A DNA stretch of 64,000 bases from Nematocida ironsii (GCA_001642415.1 LTDK01000180.1:1-64000); one strand, 5' to 3'. Shown: positions 27,835 to 38,247, counted from the first letter of the stretch. Notes: generated from the sequence alone by a model not told the origin. Translations and numbers: made by a program.

Positions 27835-30369
27835 ATGATTGTATCCGGTACATGCATGAAGAAAGTACATACATTTATATTATTATTATGTTCTGGGTAT
27901 TTAGCTTCTTTTGCATGCACTGATGCACCAAAAGAGAAAACACCACAGATAAACAGTGATATACAGATTAAAGCAGCCACAATATACGGAGAAGTTGAAA
28001 AATTGCACAAGGATTATACTACAGCAAAAACAACCACTTTATCACTCAGTGATGAATTAGTTAATACTGCAGATGGGTTAATCAAGAAAACAGAAGATTT
28101 CGGAAAACAAGCAAAAGAATCAGATAAAAACAAGAAAGATCCAGAATTAGAGCAAAACCTATTTAAATTACACAGAATAGGAAAGAAACTTAAAGATGCA
28201 AAGAACAAAAGAAAATCCTATGAAGAATTTATAAAAACCACAGCACCCACTCTAATTAAAATAAGAAATGAACAAGTATCCCAATGGAAAACCATCAAAG
28301 CACCATTTGATACTGATGACAGTAGGTATGTAGGATGGACTAAATATAAACCAGCACAGCATAAGGAACAAAATGAAAAAGATGCACAAGAATATACTAA
28401 GTTTGTTAATGAAATTAAATCAATTTTATTAACTAATAACTTAGGATTAGAAGAGAAAGGAGATATTCTATCATATTTAACTAAATTTGAGTCATATCTG
28501 ACCAAATCCACTGAAGACCATACAAAGAAATCCAAGGAATTCACAGAATTTTTATTTTTTTCTATTCTCAAAGAAAAATTAAAATCAATTATTTCTCATA
28601 TACAAATAACCAGTGGTACACCCATAAGTACAGCTAAATTCATACAGTCAACAGATTTCACTAAGAGTAATATAGTGAAGACAGCACTTAAATTAGATGA
28701 ATCTGAGTATAAGAAAGTCACAGAATTTTCAGATGTATATAATGTATTCTCTAAGATAAAAGGGTATGTTAAGGAGACTGACTATGATATTATACAAGCA
28801 CTTCTAGAAGAGGACTTTAAATTAGACTCACTTATAGACTTAAGCAAGAAGAAGTATGCTGAATTTATATCTAAGATGAATGAGATAGTATCTAAAGAGA
28901 GTGATTCTGATGAAATAGTAACTGATAAGGTTAAAGAAAGCATTACTGAACTTAAGAATTATGTTGGTGAATTATTATCAGCCATTAACAGGAGTATTAC
29001 AGAGGACAAGATTGAAGGACCCATTAAAGAGAACAATACGAAATTATCAAAATTAAAGGGTTCTGATGGAGTAGAATTAGACATGAACATTGTAGGGCTT
29101 AAAGAAGATGCACTTTGCAAATGGTTCGGGTTTAAAGAAGTACAAAGTTCTATGATAATGAATGTTCTTTATTATACTACATCTAGTGTTAAGACTGCAG
29201 TATTACTTCCATATTCTATAGTCAATGGTGTATACAGTAAAATATTCTCATCAGAATGGGATTCAGTCATGAATACAGCTGTAGATTCATCAAACAAGGA
29301 CAAGAAAGAAGCCCTTGCTGGATTTGGAAGGATAATCAAGAATATTAGTCAGATGAATTTATATTTATCTACTGTTATAACAAATAATTCTTCAAAAGAG
29401 GACAAGGACAAGCTTATTTCTCTAGCAGGTGACATATCTAATCTTATAACAGCAATTATTTATGTACAAAAGATAGCCCATCTTAAAACAGATGAGAAAT
29501 TAAAGGACAAGAAAGTAGAGTTATACACACCAAAGATTATTTCAACCCTTCAAAGCATGGATAAGAACAACTGTGAATTATGTACAGTTTTAAACAAATC
29601 AGCCACTCAGAAAGTAGACAGTATTACACAGCTTAGATTTATATCTGATAAGTCTAAATCAGCAATAGTACTTGAATATCTTGATGAACTGATTCCAGCG
29701 TATATAAAATCAGCTGAGAGTGTAAAGTTCTTATTCTCAGACAAGGAGAAAGAAACTTTAAAGAAATCAAGTGAAGAACTCAAGAAAATAACCATAAAAG
29801 AGTTAAAACCAAATGTATCATTAAAATTAGAGGTAGCAACTATTAAATCCATAAGGAATTCAGTAAATGTATTAATTAATGAATCATCAGATAAGATTAG
29901 TACAGTCACTGAGTTCTTAAAGGTGTACAAGTCTATAATTGGTGTAAACCATGGGATTAACCTATTAAAGATATATGTGGATAGTGAAGCAAAAGAGTTC
30001 CATGAACCAATTGATAAGTACATTAATAATGAGACTATCAAGCAGATTGAGAAGATCACTGAAGAATCCAGTAAGGTTACTTCTTCAAAACAAGCCTTTT
30101 TAATGTGTGAGATGATCATTTCAAGTCTAGGACAGAGAATTCCCAGAATTCTATCATCTGTTGTAGGGAAGTTCTTTAAGGAATTAGAAGCAGATGTACT
30201 TAGAGAAGAATCAGATGTACAACCATTAGTAAGTAGTGACAGTGCCCCAAAGAGGAGGCAAACAAGCAAGTATTACTTAATAATCTTTGGATTATTAGTG
30301 GTTGCTGGTATTGGTGCAGGTGGATACACTTTCATGCAGCGCAGAAAGGAGAACGGTTTATTACAGTAA
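27835..30369 (+). CDS. Large type I membrane protein, likely surface/secretory
   Basis: 844 residues. The N-terminus is a secretion signal (MKKVHTFILLLCSGYLASFAC; Met8 at 27856 may be the true start) and the C-terminus a single membrane segment (YYLIIFGLLVVAGIGAGGYTF) followed by the short basic tail MQRRKENGLLQ. The ~780-residue lumenal/extracellular part is Lys-rich, helical and Ser/Thr-rich, with very few Cys and no recognised domain. It sits alone in an AT-rich island of repeats. This layout suits host-interface proteins in microsporidia (inference); no homologue in the window. Confidence 0.7.
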   Translation: MIVSGTCMKKVHTFILLLCSGYLASFACTDAPKEKTPQINSDIQIKAATIYGEVEKLHKDYTTAKTTTLSLSDELVNTADGLIKKTEDFGKQAKESDKNKKDPELEQNLFKLHRIGKKLKDAKNKRKSYEEFIKTTAPTLIKIRNEQVSQWKTIKAPFDTDDSRYVGWTKYKPAQHKEQNEKDAQEYTKFVNEIKSILLTNNLGLEEKGDILSYLTKFESYLTKSTEDHTKKSKEFTEFLFFSILKEKLKSIISHIQITSGTPISTAKFIQSTDFTKSNIVKTALKLDESEYKKVTEFSDVYNVFSKIKGYVKETDYDIIQALLEEDFKLDSLIDLSKKKYAEFISKMNEIVSKESDSDEIVTDKVKESITELKNYVGELLSAINRSITEDKIEGPIKENNTKLSKLKGSDGVELDMNIVGLKEDALCKWFGFKEVQSSMIMNVLYYTTSSVKTAVLLPYSIVNGVYSKIFSSEWDSVMNTAVDSSNKDKKEALAGFGRIIKNISQMNLYLSTVITNNSSKEDKDKLISLAGDISNLITAIIYVQKIAHLKTDEKLKDKKVELYTPKIISTLQSMDKNNCELCTVLNKSATQKVDSITQLRFISDKSKSAIVLEYLDELIPAYIKSAESVKFLFSDKEKETLKKSSEELKKITIKELKPNVSLKLEVATIKSIRNSVNVLINESSDKISTVTEFLKVYKSIIGVNHGINLLKIYVDSEAKEFHEPIDKYINNETIKQIEKITEESSKVTSSKQAFLMCEMIISSLGQRIPRILSSVVGKFFKELEADVLREESDVQPLVSSDSAPKRRQTSKYYLIIFGLLVVAGIGAGGYTFMQRRKENGLLQ

Positions 30370-31309
30370 ATAAAAGTCTACTTTAAAAATACTTATTACA
30401 CATAGTATACATATTATTAATTATTACACATAGTATAATATATTATTAATTATTACACAGTGTATACTTATTACATAATGTATATTATATTATATTACTT
30501 ATTACACATTATGCATTACTTATTACACAGTGTATACATATTATTACTTATTACACAATGTATTATAAATAACTATTAACTACTCATACCATACTTATAC
30601 TTATTACTACTTATTACACAGTGTATATTATATATTACTTATTACACATATACTATTAATTACTTATACATTACACATATTACTACTTATTACACATATA
30701 TTATTAATTACTACATATTACACAATGTATATTATATATTATAAATCATTACTTATTACACAGTGTGCACTATATATTACTTATTACACAATACGCACTA
30801 TATATTACTCACGCACTATGCTAATACTTATTACACAATGTACAGTATATATTACACAATGTACATTTATTATTAATTACTTACACATTACTCATGCATT
30901 ACTTATTACACATAGTACATTACTTATTACACTATTATTATTATATACTATTACTTATTACACATTGTACACATATTACTATTTATTACACTATACGTAC
31001 TAATTACTACTTATTACACATATATTATTATATTTTATTACTTATTACACATTATGCATTTATTATTACACATATATTATTATATACCATTACTTATTAC
31101 ACATAGTCTATTACTTCTTACACTATTATTATTAATTACTATTACTTCTTACACTATTATTATTAATTACTATTACTTATTACACTATTATTATTATATT
31201 TTATTATATTTTATTATTTATTACACTATGTGTTATATTTGATAGGTTATTATTATAATTTATTATACAATATGTTATATATTATAATTTATTTTTATTT
31301 TTATTTAGG
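30370..31309. repeat. Dense TTACACA/TGTGTAA repeat field
   Basis: About 940 bases made almost wholly of TTACTTATTACACA, ATTACACAATGTAC, TTACACATAGTA and related units, repeated every 15-40 bases in no fixed register, ending in ATTATTATTA-rich DNA. ORFs here (up to ~90 codons) are translations of the repeat. It is the same family as in the 27-kb array and the coding repeats nearby. Confidence 0.8.
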
Positions 31310-32599
31310 ATGGAAGACATTGAATACAAATTAAGATTCCTTCTGAACTCAATGACACTCACAGTGGATAAAGTACAACCAGTAGATACAACACAAATGA
31401 ACCACCTTCAATTCTTAAAGAAGTATAAAAATCAAAAAATCATCCATGCATTCATAAACCAAACACCATCAGATACTCCTATAAGTACTCCCTTATTTGG
31501 TATACCAATTAATACAGATAATACATCACATAAATTATTATACTGTAAAATAGCTGTAGGTACTTCATTATTTACATCATCAGAATATGCCATGAATTGT
31601 AAAACACCAAATGGATACGATTCATTCATAATTAGTAATAATCATGAAGTAATTGAATCAGTTATAAATACGTATAAGAAATCTAATTCATTATCATATA
31701 CGTATATAATACCAGATATAAGTAGAGTATTAATCATAGCAGAAGTAGAATTTACATATGATAAGAAATTAGAACATAAAAGTAAGAATAATGATTATTG
31801 TGAATATTGTAATAATAAACCAGCCATATCATTCTGTATAGCAGAAAGGGCAGCATTTTGTAATGACTGTGATAAATACTTCCATGGTAATACATTTACA
31901 CAGAGACATTCTGTATACTACTTTAAACAAGTAGGTAATAAAAGATTCTTACACTGTAAGTATCATACAACAGTAGTAATAGATTATTACTGTATGGAGT
32001 GTAATGTACCATTATGTGTACAGTGTATGATTAGTAATACATTACATAATAATCACCGTATGGTATCATATATTGAAGCATGTGATGATTTAAAGAGTAA
32101 AGTATTTGAGTGTAAAGATATGGATATGGTAATAAAACGTGCTGAATCATCAATTATACAGATTGAGAATGAGATATCTGGGTTTGAGAGTGAGATTAAT
32201 TCAATTAAGGATAAGTTACAGTATGAGTATGATACATCAATGAGTATGTTGAATGATTTAGTAAAGAGACGGTATCAAATGATTAATGCAAAGTATTTTG
32301 AGTGTAAGTATCTTATGGAGATGGCTGATCGTGCAGTTAAATATCCACAGGAGGTTGATCCGAGTGTATTAGTTGAGAAATGGCAGTGTATTCAGGATAT
32401 GAACAGGAGTATTTCTGAGATTACATTAGGAGATATTGGGAAGTATTCAAAGATTATTGTAAAGGGTGGTTTATCTGTTGAGATGGTTAATTCATGTGAT
32501 GTATCACCGTGTAATGTGAGTACTGTAAATGAGGATGATCTTATTAGGAAGAGGACTGAGATGCTTTTAAGGGTTTCTCAATTTAAAACTAATGAATAA
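31310..32599 (+). CDS. RING-less double B-box zinc-finger coiled-coil (TRIM-like) protein
   Basis: 429 residues from the ATG at 31310, preceded by a T-rich ATTTAGG run. Two consecutive B-box zinc fingers are visible: residues ~164-206 (CEYCNNKPAISFCIAERAAFC then CDKYFHG and QRHSVYYF) and ~215-256 (HCKYHTTVVIDYYCMECNVP, CVQCM, HNNHRMV). A coiled coil follows at ~265-330. This is the B-box/coiled-coil middle of TRIM proteins, but the N-terminal ~160 residues have no RING cysteines. Function unknown; perhaps a scaffold or adaptor. It lies between repeat fields with very AT-rich codon use. Confidence 0.75.
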   Translation: MEDIEYKLRFLLNSMTLTVDKVQPVDTTQMNHLQFLKKYKNQKIIHAFINQTPSDTPISTPLFGIPINTDNTSHKLLYCKIAVGTSLFTSSEYAMNCKTPNGYDSFIISNNHEVIESVINTYKKSNSLSYTYIIPDISRVLIIAEVEFTYDKKLEHKSKNNDYCEYCNNKPAISFCIAERAAFCNDCDKYFHGNTFTQRHSVYYFKQVGNKRFLHCKYHTTVVIDYYCMECNVPLCVQCMISNTLHNNHRMVSYIEACDDLKSKVFECKDMDMVIKRAESSIIQIENEISGFESEINSIKDKLQYEYDTSMSMLNDLVKRRYQMINAKYFECKYLMEMADRAVKYPQEVDPSVLVEKWQCIQDMNRSISEITLGDIGKYSKIIVKGGLSVEMVNSCDVSPCNVSTVNEDDLIRKRTEMLLRVSQFKTNE

Positions 32600-32726
32600 A
32601 TTTGAATATTTATGAATTATAATTACCACATAAGGAAATAATTAATTAAAAAATTTATATAATTACCACATAAGGAAATAATTAATTAAAAATTAATTAA
32701 AATTTAAAAATTAATTAAAATTTTTT

Positions 32727-32882
32727 ATGGGGATTTGGTTATTTAAAGAGAGTCAATCAGATATATTTACGTGTGAGATAATAAAAAGGAAGTTAGATAG
32801 GTTATCAGAAGACTTCTTTTGTGTACTGTATAATGATAATATTAATAATAATAATATTAAAAATAATTATAAAAAATATTAA
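32727..32882 (+). CDS. 51-aa ORF, possible N-terminus of the next gene
   Basis: A short ORF starting at an ATG directly behind AAAATTTTTT, the strongest start signal nearby. It encodes 51 residues (MGIWLFKESQSDIF) ending in an Asn/Lys run. It overlaps the next reading frame, which opens in the same Asn/Ile low-complexity AAT tract. The two could be one gene with an indel in the AAT/TAA run (real or sequencing error), or the 51-aa protein could stand alone. Confidence 0.35.
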   Translation: MGIWLFKESQSDIFTCEIIKRKLDRLSEDFFCVLYNDNINNNNIKNNYKKY

Positions 32883-33555
32883 TATAAATATTATTACCAT
32901 ATCGAGTAATAATGAAAATTTTAATGATGAAATAATTTATATGGTCAGTAATAATAAAAGACTTATGACACAAGATGTAATTAATATTAATAATTCATCA
33001 ATGATCAAAAAGTTTTGCATAATTTATTTTTATATTAAAAATAAAATGGAAAAAATGTGCGATAAAAATGGAAATATAACAGAATATATAAGACATAACA
33101 TCATAAGTAATGGGTATAACACAAGTAATGTGACAACCAGGATAAATAAGTTAGAAATGGAGAGTGATTCATTAAAATCCTTTATACAAACAAGTATAAC
33201 AGATATATTTAATGAAATAATCAAAGAACTCACGAATATGACAGATGCAGAGGTAGATAAGTTATTTAATACAGAATATAATACACAATGTATTAATAAT
33301 AGTGTATATGATACAGAATATAATACACAATGTATTAATAATAGTGTATATGATACAGAATATAATACACAATGTATTAATAATAGTGTATATGATACAG
33401 AATATAATACACAATGTATTAATAATAGTGTATATGGTACAGAATATAATACACAATGTATTAATAATAGTGTATATGGTACAGAATATAATACACAATG
33501 TATTAATAATAATAATTGTATTAATGGCAGTATTTATTACACAATGTATTATTAA
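32833..33555 (+). CDS. Hypothetical protein with 14-residue tandem repeats
   Basis: The frame from 32833 gives 240 residues; the first ~25 are only Ile/Asn translations of ATA/AAT repeats, so the start may be 32941 (MVSNNKRLMTQD) or the gene may be joined in another frame to the ORF at 32727. The C-terminal ~95 residues are five full and one partial copy of TEYNTQCINNSVYD/G, encoded by a 42-bp DNA repeat starting at 33271, whose core TAATACACAATGTATTA is the same quasi-palindrome as in the surrounding non-coding DNA. No membrane segment. Function unknown. Confidence 0.5.
   Translation: MIILIIIILKIIIKNININIITISSNNENFNDEIIYMVSNNKRLMTQDVININNSSMIKKFCIIYFYIKNKMEKMCDKNGNITEYIRHNIISNGYNTSNVTTRINKLEMESDSLKSFIQTSITDIFNEIIKELTNMTDAEVDKLFNTEYNTQCINNSVYDTEYNTQCINNSVYDTEYNTQCINNSVYDTEYNTQCINNSVYGTEYNTQCINNSVYGTEYNTQCINNNNCINGSIYYTMYY
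33271..33511 (+). repeat. 42-bp tandem repeat within coding sequence
   Basis: Units start at 33271, 33313, 33355, 33397, 33439 and 33481 (last partial), nearly identical, each containing TAATACACAATGTATTA and AGTGTATATG. Near-identity suggests recent expansion, and reading-frame preservation suggests tolerated growth in a protein. Confidence 0.9.
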
Positions 33556-33696
33556 TAATACTTATAATATAATATATAAATAATATTACTTTTTATTTTA
33601 TATTTCCATATATAGATATATTATTTAATTAATTAATTATTTCCTTATATGGTAATATTTTAATTATAAATATTTTAAACCTAATAATTTTTTATT

Positions 33697-34761
33697 ATGG
33701 ATAAGTTAATCTACAGAGTAAATACTAATAGTGTTAATTCTCTGTGTAATAATGTATTTGATGCACTAACAGATCTGTCTTACAATGATTTAAATAATCC
33801 TGTTGTAATATTAGAGATGTTAAAGAAAATAGACTTTTACATACTAGAACCTGTAAATTATATATTAAAATATACAAAAGGTCACCCATCACAGAATGAA
33901 ATAACTTTAGTAGATAATACAACAGAAGATGAGCTTAACATTAAAAAGTACAAATCACTTTATTTATTTATATTATTAAATACGGTAAGGAAGAAATTAA
34001 CAGAAACAATAATTAATACACATAGTGTAATAAATAATGAACTGCATGCATATTTTATAATAAAAAATAGTACAGAATATAATACACATAGTGTAATAAA
34101 TAATGAACTAAAATTAAAAAAAGAAAATATTTTAAAAATAATTAATGAAGAATTATTAAGTGCACTAAATATATGCTACAATGACCATAAAGTAAAAGGC
34201 AATGAAAATATAATTATTACTAGTACAGAAGATAATACACATAGTGTAATAAATAATAGTAGTATAGAACATATTACACATAGTGTAATAAATAATGAAG
34301 ATATACCTAGTATAGAACATATTACACATAGTACAGAAAGTAATAGTACTGTAGATAGTGCATTACTTAATACACATAGTACAGAAAGTAATAGTACTGT
34401 AGATAGTGCATTACTTAATACACATAGTACAGAAAGTGATAGTACTGTAGAACATATTACACATAGTCCAATAACTAGTGATACTAATACAGTAAATAAG
34501 TGTATAATACCAATAGAAGTAGATGAAAGTTACTTTGAAAAACAAAAAACAACAAAAAATGAAGAATTACTTAAAAAGGAAAATAGTAATTTAATAATTC
34601 ATAAAAATAACGGTAAAACAAAAAATAACATAAATAATACTGATAATGACATAATTATATTCTTATCATTAGTTATTATGTTTATATTAATAAGTTCTGC
34701 ATATATTTGTAGAGAGACATTATTTGGTTATACAAGACCAACTTATTATATATTTGAATAA
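33697..34761 (+). CDS. Hypothetical single-pass membrane protein with THSVINNE-type repeats
   Basis: 354 residues from the ATG at 33697. The N-terminal ~100 residues are helical. The middle (~110-260) is filled with variable repeats based on NTHSVINNE, IEHITHS and STVDSALLNTHSTES, encoded by AATACACATAGTGTAATAAATAAT and similar DNA, the same palindromic motif as in the flanking spacers. A single membrane segment (IIIFLSLVIMFILISSAYI) lies near the C-terminus. Topology and repeats suggest a surface or vesicle protein (inference). Confidence 0.6.
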   Translation: MDKLIYRVNTNSVNSLCNNVFDALTDLSYNDLNNPVVILEMLKKIDFYILEPVNYILKYTKGHPSQNEITLVDNTTEDELNIKKYKSLYLFILLNTVRKKLTETIINTHSVINNELHAYFIIKNSTEYNTHSVINNELKLKKENILKIINEELLSALNICYNDHKVKGNENIIITSTEDNTHSVINNSSIEHITHSVINNEDIPSIEHITHSTESNSTVDSALLNTHSTESNSTVDSALLNTHSTESDSTVEHITHSPITSDTNTVNKCIIPIEVDESYFEKQKTTKNEELLKKENSNLIIHKNNGKTKNNINNTDNDIIIFLSLVIMFILISSAYICRETLFGYTRPTYYIFE

Positions 34762-35366
34762 ATTATTACACATAGTACAATAAATAATACTTATTACACA
34801 ATGTACACTTAATTCTATTACTTATGATATATAGTATACTTATTATTATACACTTAGCAGATTATTACTTATTACACAATATGCATTACTTATTACACAA
34901 TGTACACTTAGTATTATACAATATGCATTACTTATTATACAATGTGCATTTAATTCTATTACTTATTACACATAGTGCATTACTTATTACACATAGTGCA
35001 TTACTTATTACACAATGTATACTTAGTATTACACAATGTATACTTAGTATTACACATAGTGCATTACTTATTACACAATATGCATTACTTATGATACATT
35101 GTATACTTAGTATTACACAATGTGCATTACTTATGATACATTGCACATTACTTATTACACAATGTATACTTAGTATTACACAATATGCATTACTTATGAT
35201 ACATTGTACATTACTTATTACACATTGTACATTTATTATTACTTATTACACATTGTATACTTATTATTATATATTAATAAACACACCAATTATCATGACT
35301 TTTGATACAATAACCAATAAATACTAATACTCTAAGTATATAAATAAAAAATAAATAAAAAATTTT
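34762..35366. repeat. TTACACA/TGTGTAA repeat field
   Basis: A further field of CTTATTACACAATGTATACTTAGTATTACACATAGTGCATTA-type units (each shorter than one turn of sequence identity), with similar half-sites every ~15-30 bases. ORFs through it on both strands are repeat translations. The next start codon is preceded by AAAAATTTT. Confidence 0.8.
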
Positions 35367-36701
35367 ATGCAGAACATAGCACACGGATACAATTCTAAAA
35401 TTAAAACTGTTAATGGATTCACAGATACACCAATGGCATTTATATCCATATGTAACTTACTCATATTTATGACCATAACCATACTAATTAGTAAACCAAA
35501 TTATAACCAAAACTTATCCATAAGTGTACATAAAGTAATAGACACAATAACACCACAAATATTTTTATTATTCATTAGTATAATAAGTATATTATATATA
35601 ATACCATTAGTAATAATTACATTATATAAATATATTACTAAATTAATGATATACATAAATTATTTATTATTAATTGGTATTTCCATATATGGAATATACT
35701 TATCATTAGAAAATCAAAATTTTATAATGACAGTTATGTTAATTATACCATTAATATTAACAATATTTATGTTATACAAAACAGTCAAACATATTAATTA
35801 TATACAGAATATATTAAAATTAGGTACATCAATTATACTACAAAATATATCACCATATACAGTCACATGTACATTATCAATATGTACAGGATTATTTATA
35901 ATATTATCAATTATTAGTACATTACATATATACGATATAAATACATTTAAGACAGTAAACTTATCTGATAAACTTACACTAATAAGAGTAATATACGTTA
36001 TATTCAATATAACACTAATAATATTATACATAAGGAATAGTATTATAGTGTTATACTCAAAATTAGTACATCAACACTTACTTAATAAAGTAAATCCAAA
36101 AGGTCTTCATAAGAATATACTTATAATAAGTATAAGTAGAGTAATTCTATCAACAGGTACTATATTTATAGCATCATTATTAGGGACAGTATTATACATG
36201 ATAAAACAACTCAGTGAGAATTTCATAGAATCAAGGAATAATAATAGGGATAATAGTGTACTTAGACTGATTATACTGATTATTGGGTTTATAGTATTAT
36301 TTATACTAAGTTTATTATCACTAACAATAGACCAATTAAATGGATATGCATTAGTGTATAATGCATTATACGGTACAAAGTATAGTACATCTATGAAATT
36401 AGCAGTAGATCAATTAAGTGCGTATAAGAATAATAATTATTATATAAGGTTAGTATCACTGGGAATATTCCCATTAATGTTCATTATTATGTATAATACA
36501 TTAACATATATAGTATACTATGGATTTATACATATTGATAGTAAATATACTGATTATACTATGATTATATTAGTATTTGGTATGGGTGTATTATTAAGTA
36601 TAATACCTATAATGAGAGGTACACTAACCACTGTATCATGTATAGAATACTTAGATGGTGATTTATTAAGTATGGCATATCCTAAATATAAACTTAATTA
36701 A
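35367..36701 (+). CDS. Choline transporter-like (SLC44/Pns1-type) membrane protein
   Basis: 444 residues with about ten hydrophobic segments. The C-terminal half resembles the SLC44/CTL domain: LNGYALVYNALYGTKYSTSMKLAVDQL (~320-345) corresponds to the conserved AxxYVAIYGxxFxxSA stretch, preceded by RVILSTGTIFIASLLGTVLYM. Family members carry choline or related cations across plasma or organelle membranes; Pns1 in yeast is of unclear function. The ATG follows AAAAATTTT directly. Its stop overlaps the convergent neighbour by 8 bases. Confidence 0.55.
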   Translation: MQNIAHGYNSKIKTVNGFTDTPMAFISICNLLIFMTITILISKPNYNQNLSISVHKVIDTITPQIFLLFISIISILYIIPLVIITLYKYITKLMIYINYLLLIGISIYGIYLSLENQNFIMTVMLIIPLILTIFMLYKTVKHINYIQNILKLGTSIILQNISPYTVTCTLSICTGLFIILSIISTLHIYDINTFKTVNLSDKLTLIRVIYVIFNITLIILYIRNSIIVLYSKLVHQHLLNKVNPKGLHKNILIISISRVILSTGTIFIASLLGTVLYMIKQLSENFIESRNNNRDNSVLRLIILIIGFIVLFILSLLSLTIDQLNGYALVYNALYGTKYSTSMKLAVDQLSAYKNNNYYIRLVSLGIFPLMFIIMYNTLTYIVYYGFIHIDSKYTDYTMIILVFGMGVLLSIIPIMRGTLTTVSCIEYLDGDLLSMAYPKYKLN

Positions 36702-37890
36702 GTATATATATACTGTATATACAGTATATTATATCATATATAAGAGTAATACAACCAATTATACCTAATATATTAATTAGTATACGTATTATACTAATAA
36801 TACCATTAATAATATATGTAGATGTATCAGATACATCAGATGTACTAGTATCATACACTGTATCATTATTAGTATACGTATTAGTACCATATACAGTATT
36901 AGTATTACTTATATTATATCTATTACCACTAGTATCATTATTAGTATACTGGGTTATATCATTACTTATATCATATACAGTACTACCCATCCTACTACCA
37001 CTAGTATCATTACTTATCCTACTATTACTTATCCTGTCCTCTATCCTACTATTACTTATCCTGTCCTCTATCCTACTATTACTTATCCTGTCCTCTATCC
37101 TACTATTACTTGTGTCATTATTTAGTCTTCTATTACATATTCTATTACATATTATATTATATATGCTGTATTTTGTTATATTCTTGTATATATTATATAT
37201 ATAATACTTTAATATTATATTATACATTATTAATAGTATAATATACTGTATATATATATTATATGATATATCACATATACTGTATATTATATATATAATA
37301 CGTATTATGAATATATTCATAATAATTATAATAATATTAGTAATAAATGATAAATTAACAGATATATTTATATTAAATATAGATAAATAACTGAAATATC
37401 CTAATATAAACATAATAATTGATCGTATAATTAAGTAGAATATAAGTAATACACCATATGTTAGTATAATATAATTATCATTATAATCTAATCCTAATGG
37501 GAATGTTTTAGTGCCTGTATTAAGTATAGCTGATATATGATTAAATAGTACTGTATATATATATGGTCCTATTATATACAGTGGTATATTATATATTAAT
37601 AATATGGATATACCAGATATATCATAATACGTATGGTTATTTACTGTTACAGTGGTACACTCTGGGTCATTAATGTGATTGATGTGATTGAACTCATCTT
37701 GAATATTTGGCAGTATATTATTAAGGTTGATTGATGGTCTTGGATCAATATAACCACTGACTATATCATGATAATTAGGTGGTGGAGTGTACGTATATGA
37801 TATACTTGTTAGTGTAACAGCTATCTCATATGGTGGTGGTGGTATTCCATAGATATTTTCTGGATTATGGATTATTTCTGGGTTGTTCAT
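36694..37890 (-). CDS. Multi-pass membrane protein with PPxY motifs and SRIEDRISN repeats
   Basis: 398 residues. The N-terminal ~50 residues carry two proline-tyrosine motifs, PPPPYE (~17-22) and PPPNYHD (~36-42), the type of sequence bound by WW domains of Nedd4-like ubiquitin ligases. Several membrane segments (~90-250) are AT-driven Ile/Tyr-rich, then three copies of SNSRIEDRI (27-bp DNA repeat around 37,020-37,110) and an Asn/Thr/Asp-rich region, and a final hydrophobic pair. Very AT-rich codon use. It overlaps the convergent gene at the 3' end by 8 bases. Function unknown. Confidence 0.55.
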   Translation of the reverse strand: MNNPEIIHNPENIYGIPPPPYEIAVTLTSISYTYTPPPNYHDIVSGYIDPRPSINLNNILPNIQDEFNHINHINDPECTTVTVNNHTYYDISGISILLIYNIPLYIIGPYIYTVLFNHISAILNTGTKTFPLGLDYNDNYIILTYGVLLIFYLIIRSIIMFILGYFSYLSIFNINISVNLSFITNIIIIIMNIFIIRIIYIIYSICDISYNIYIQYIILLIMYNIILKYYIYNIYKNITKYSIYNIICNRICNRRLNNDTSNSRIEDRISNSRIEDRISNSRIEDRISNSRISNDTSGSRMGSTVYDISNDITQYTNNDTSGNRYNISNTNTVYGTNTYTNNDTVYDTSTSDVSDTSTYIINGIISIIRILINILGIIGCITLIYDIIYCIYSIYILN

Positions 37891-38247
37891 GGTTTAAAAA
37901 TTCAATTATTTAGTTATACATGATATAATTATAATTGGAATATTTCTAAATTAAGTAAATTATATAACCCGATATAACCCGGAATATTAAAATAAATCTA
38001 AATAAATATTACTTATGATACTATCGTATAAATAATTTAAATAGTAATTTGGTACTATTACTTATGATACATCGTGTAAATAATTCTTATTATTAAACTT
38101 AATATTATCAGAGTAATAAATTATTGATTATAAAAATAAAAAATAATTCATATTTATAGTTTTAAATGGAAGCTTATTTTATTAAATAGGAAATTAGTAT
38201 TACTTAATATGGAAATAGTTTAAATTATAAATCTATAAATAGATAAT
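37891..38247. other. Intergenic region
   Basis: AT-rich spacer with a double ATAACCCGATATAACCCGGAAT motif at 37964-37985 and a repeated ACTTATGATAC-CGT-TAAATAA element at ~38012 and ~38060. No gene recognised. Confidence 0.4.

Noticed and set aside
30725..31242. Several ORFs reading ITYYTLYTYYY-type sequence
   Set aside because: They translate the TTACACA repeat field; periodicity is DNA-level.
33271..33511. CRISPR-like direct repeats
   Set aside because: The 42-bp units have no unique spacers and lie inside a reading frame; it is a coding tandem repeat in a eukaryote.
34824..35327. 167-codon ORF in repeat field
   Set aside because: Translation of repeat units; both strands are equally open.
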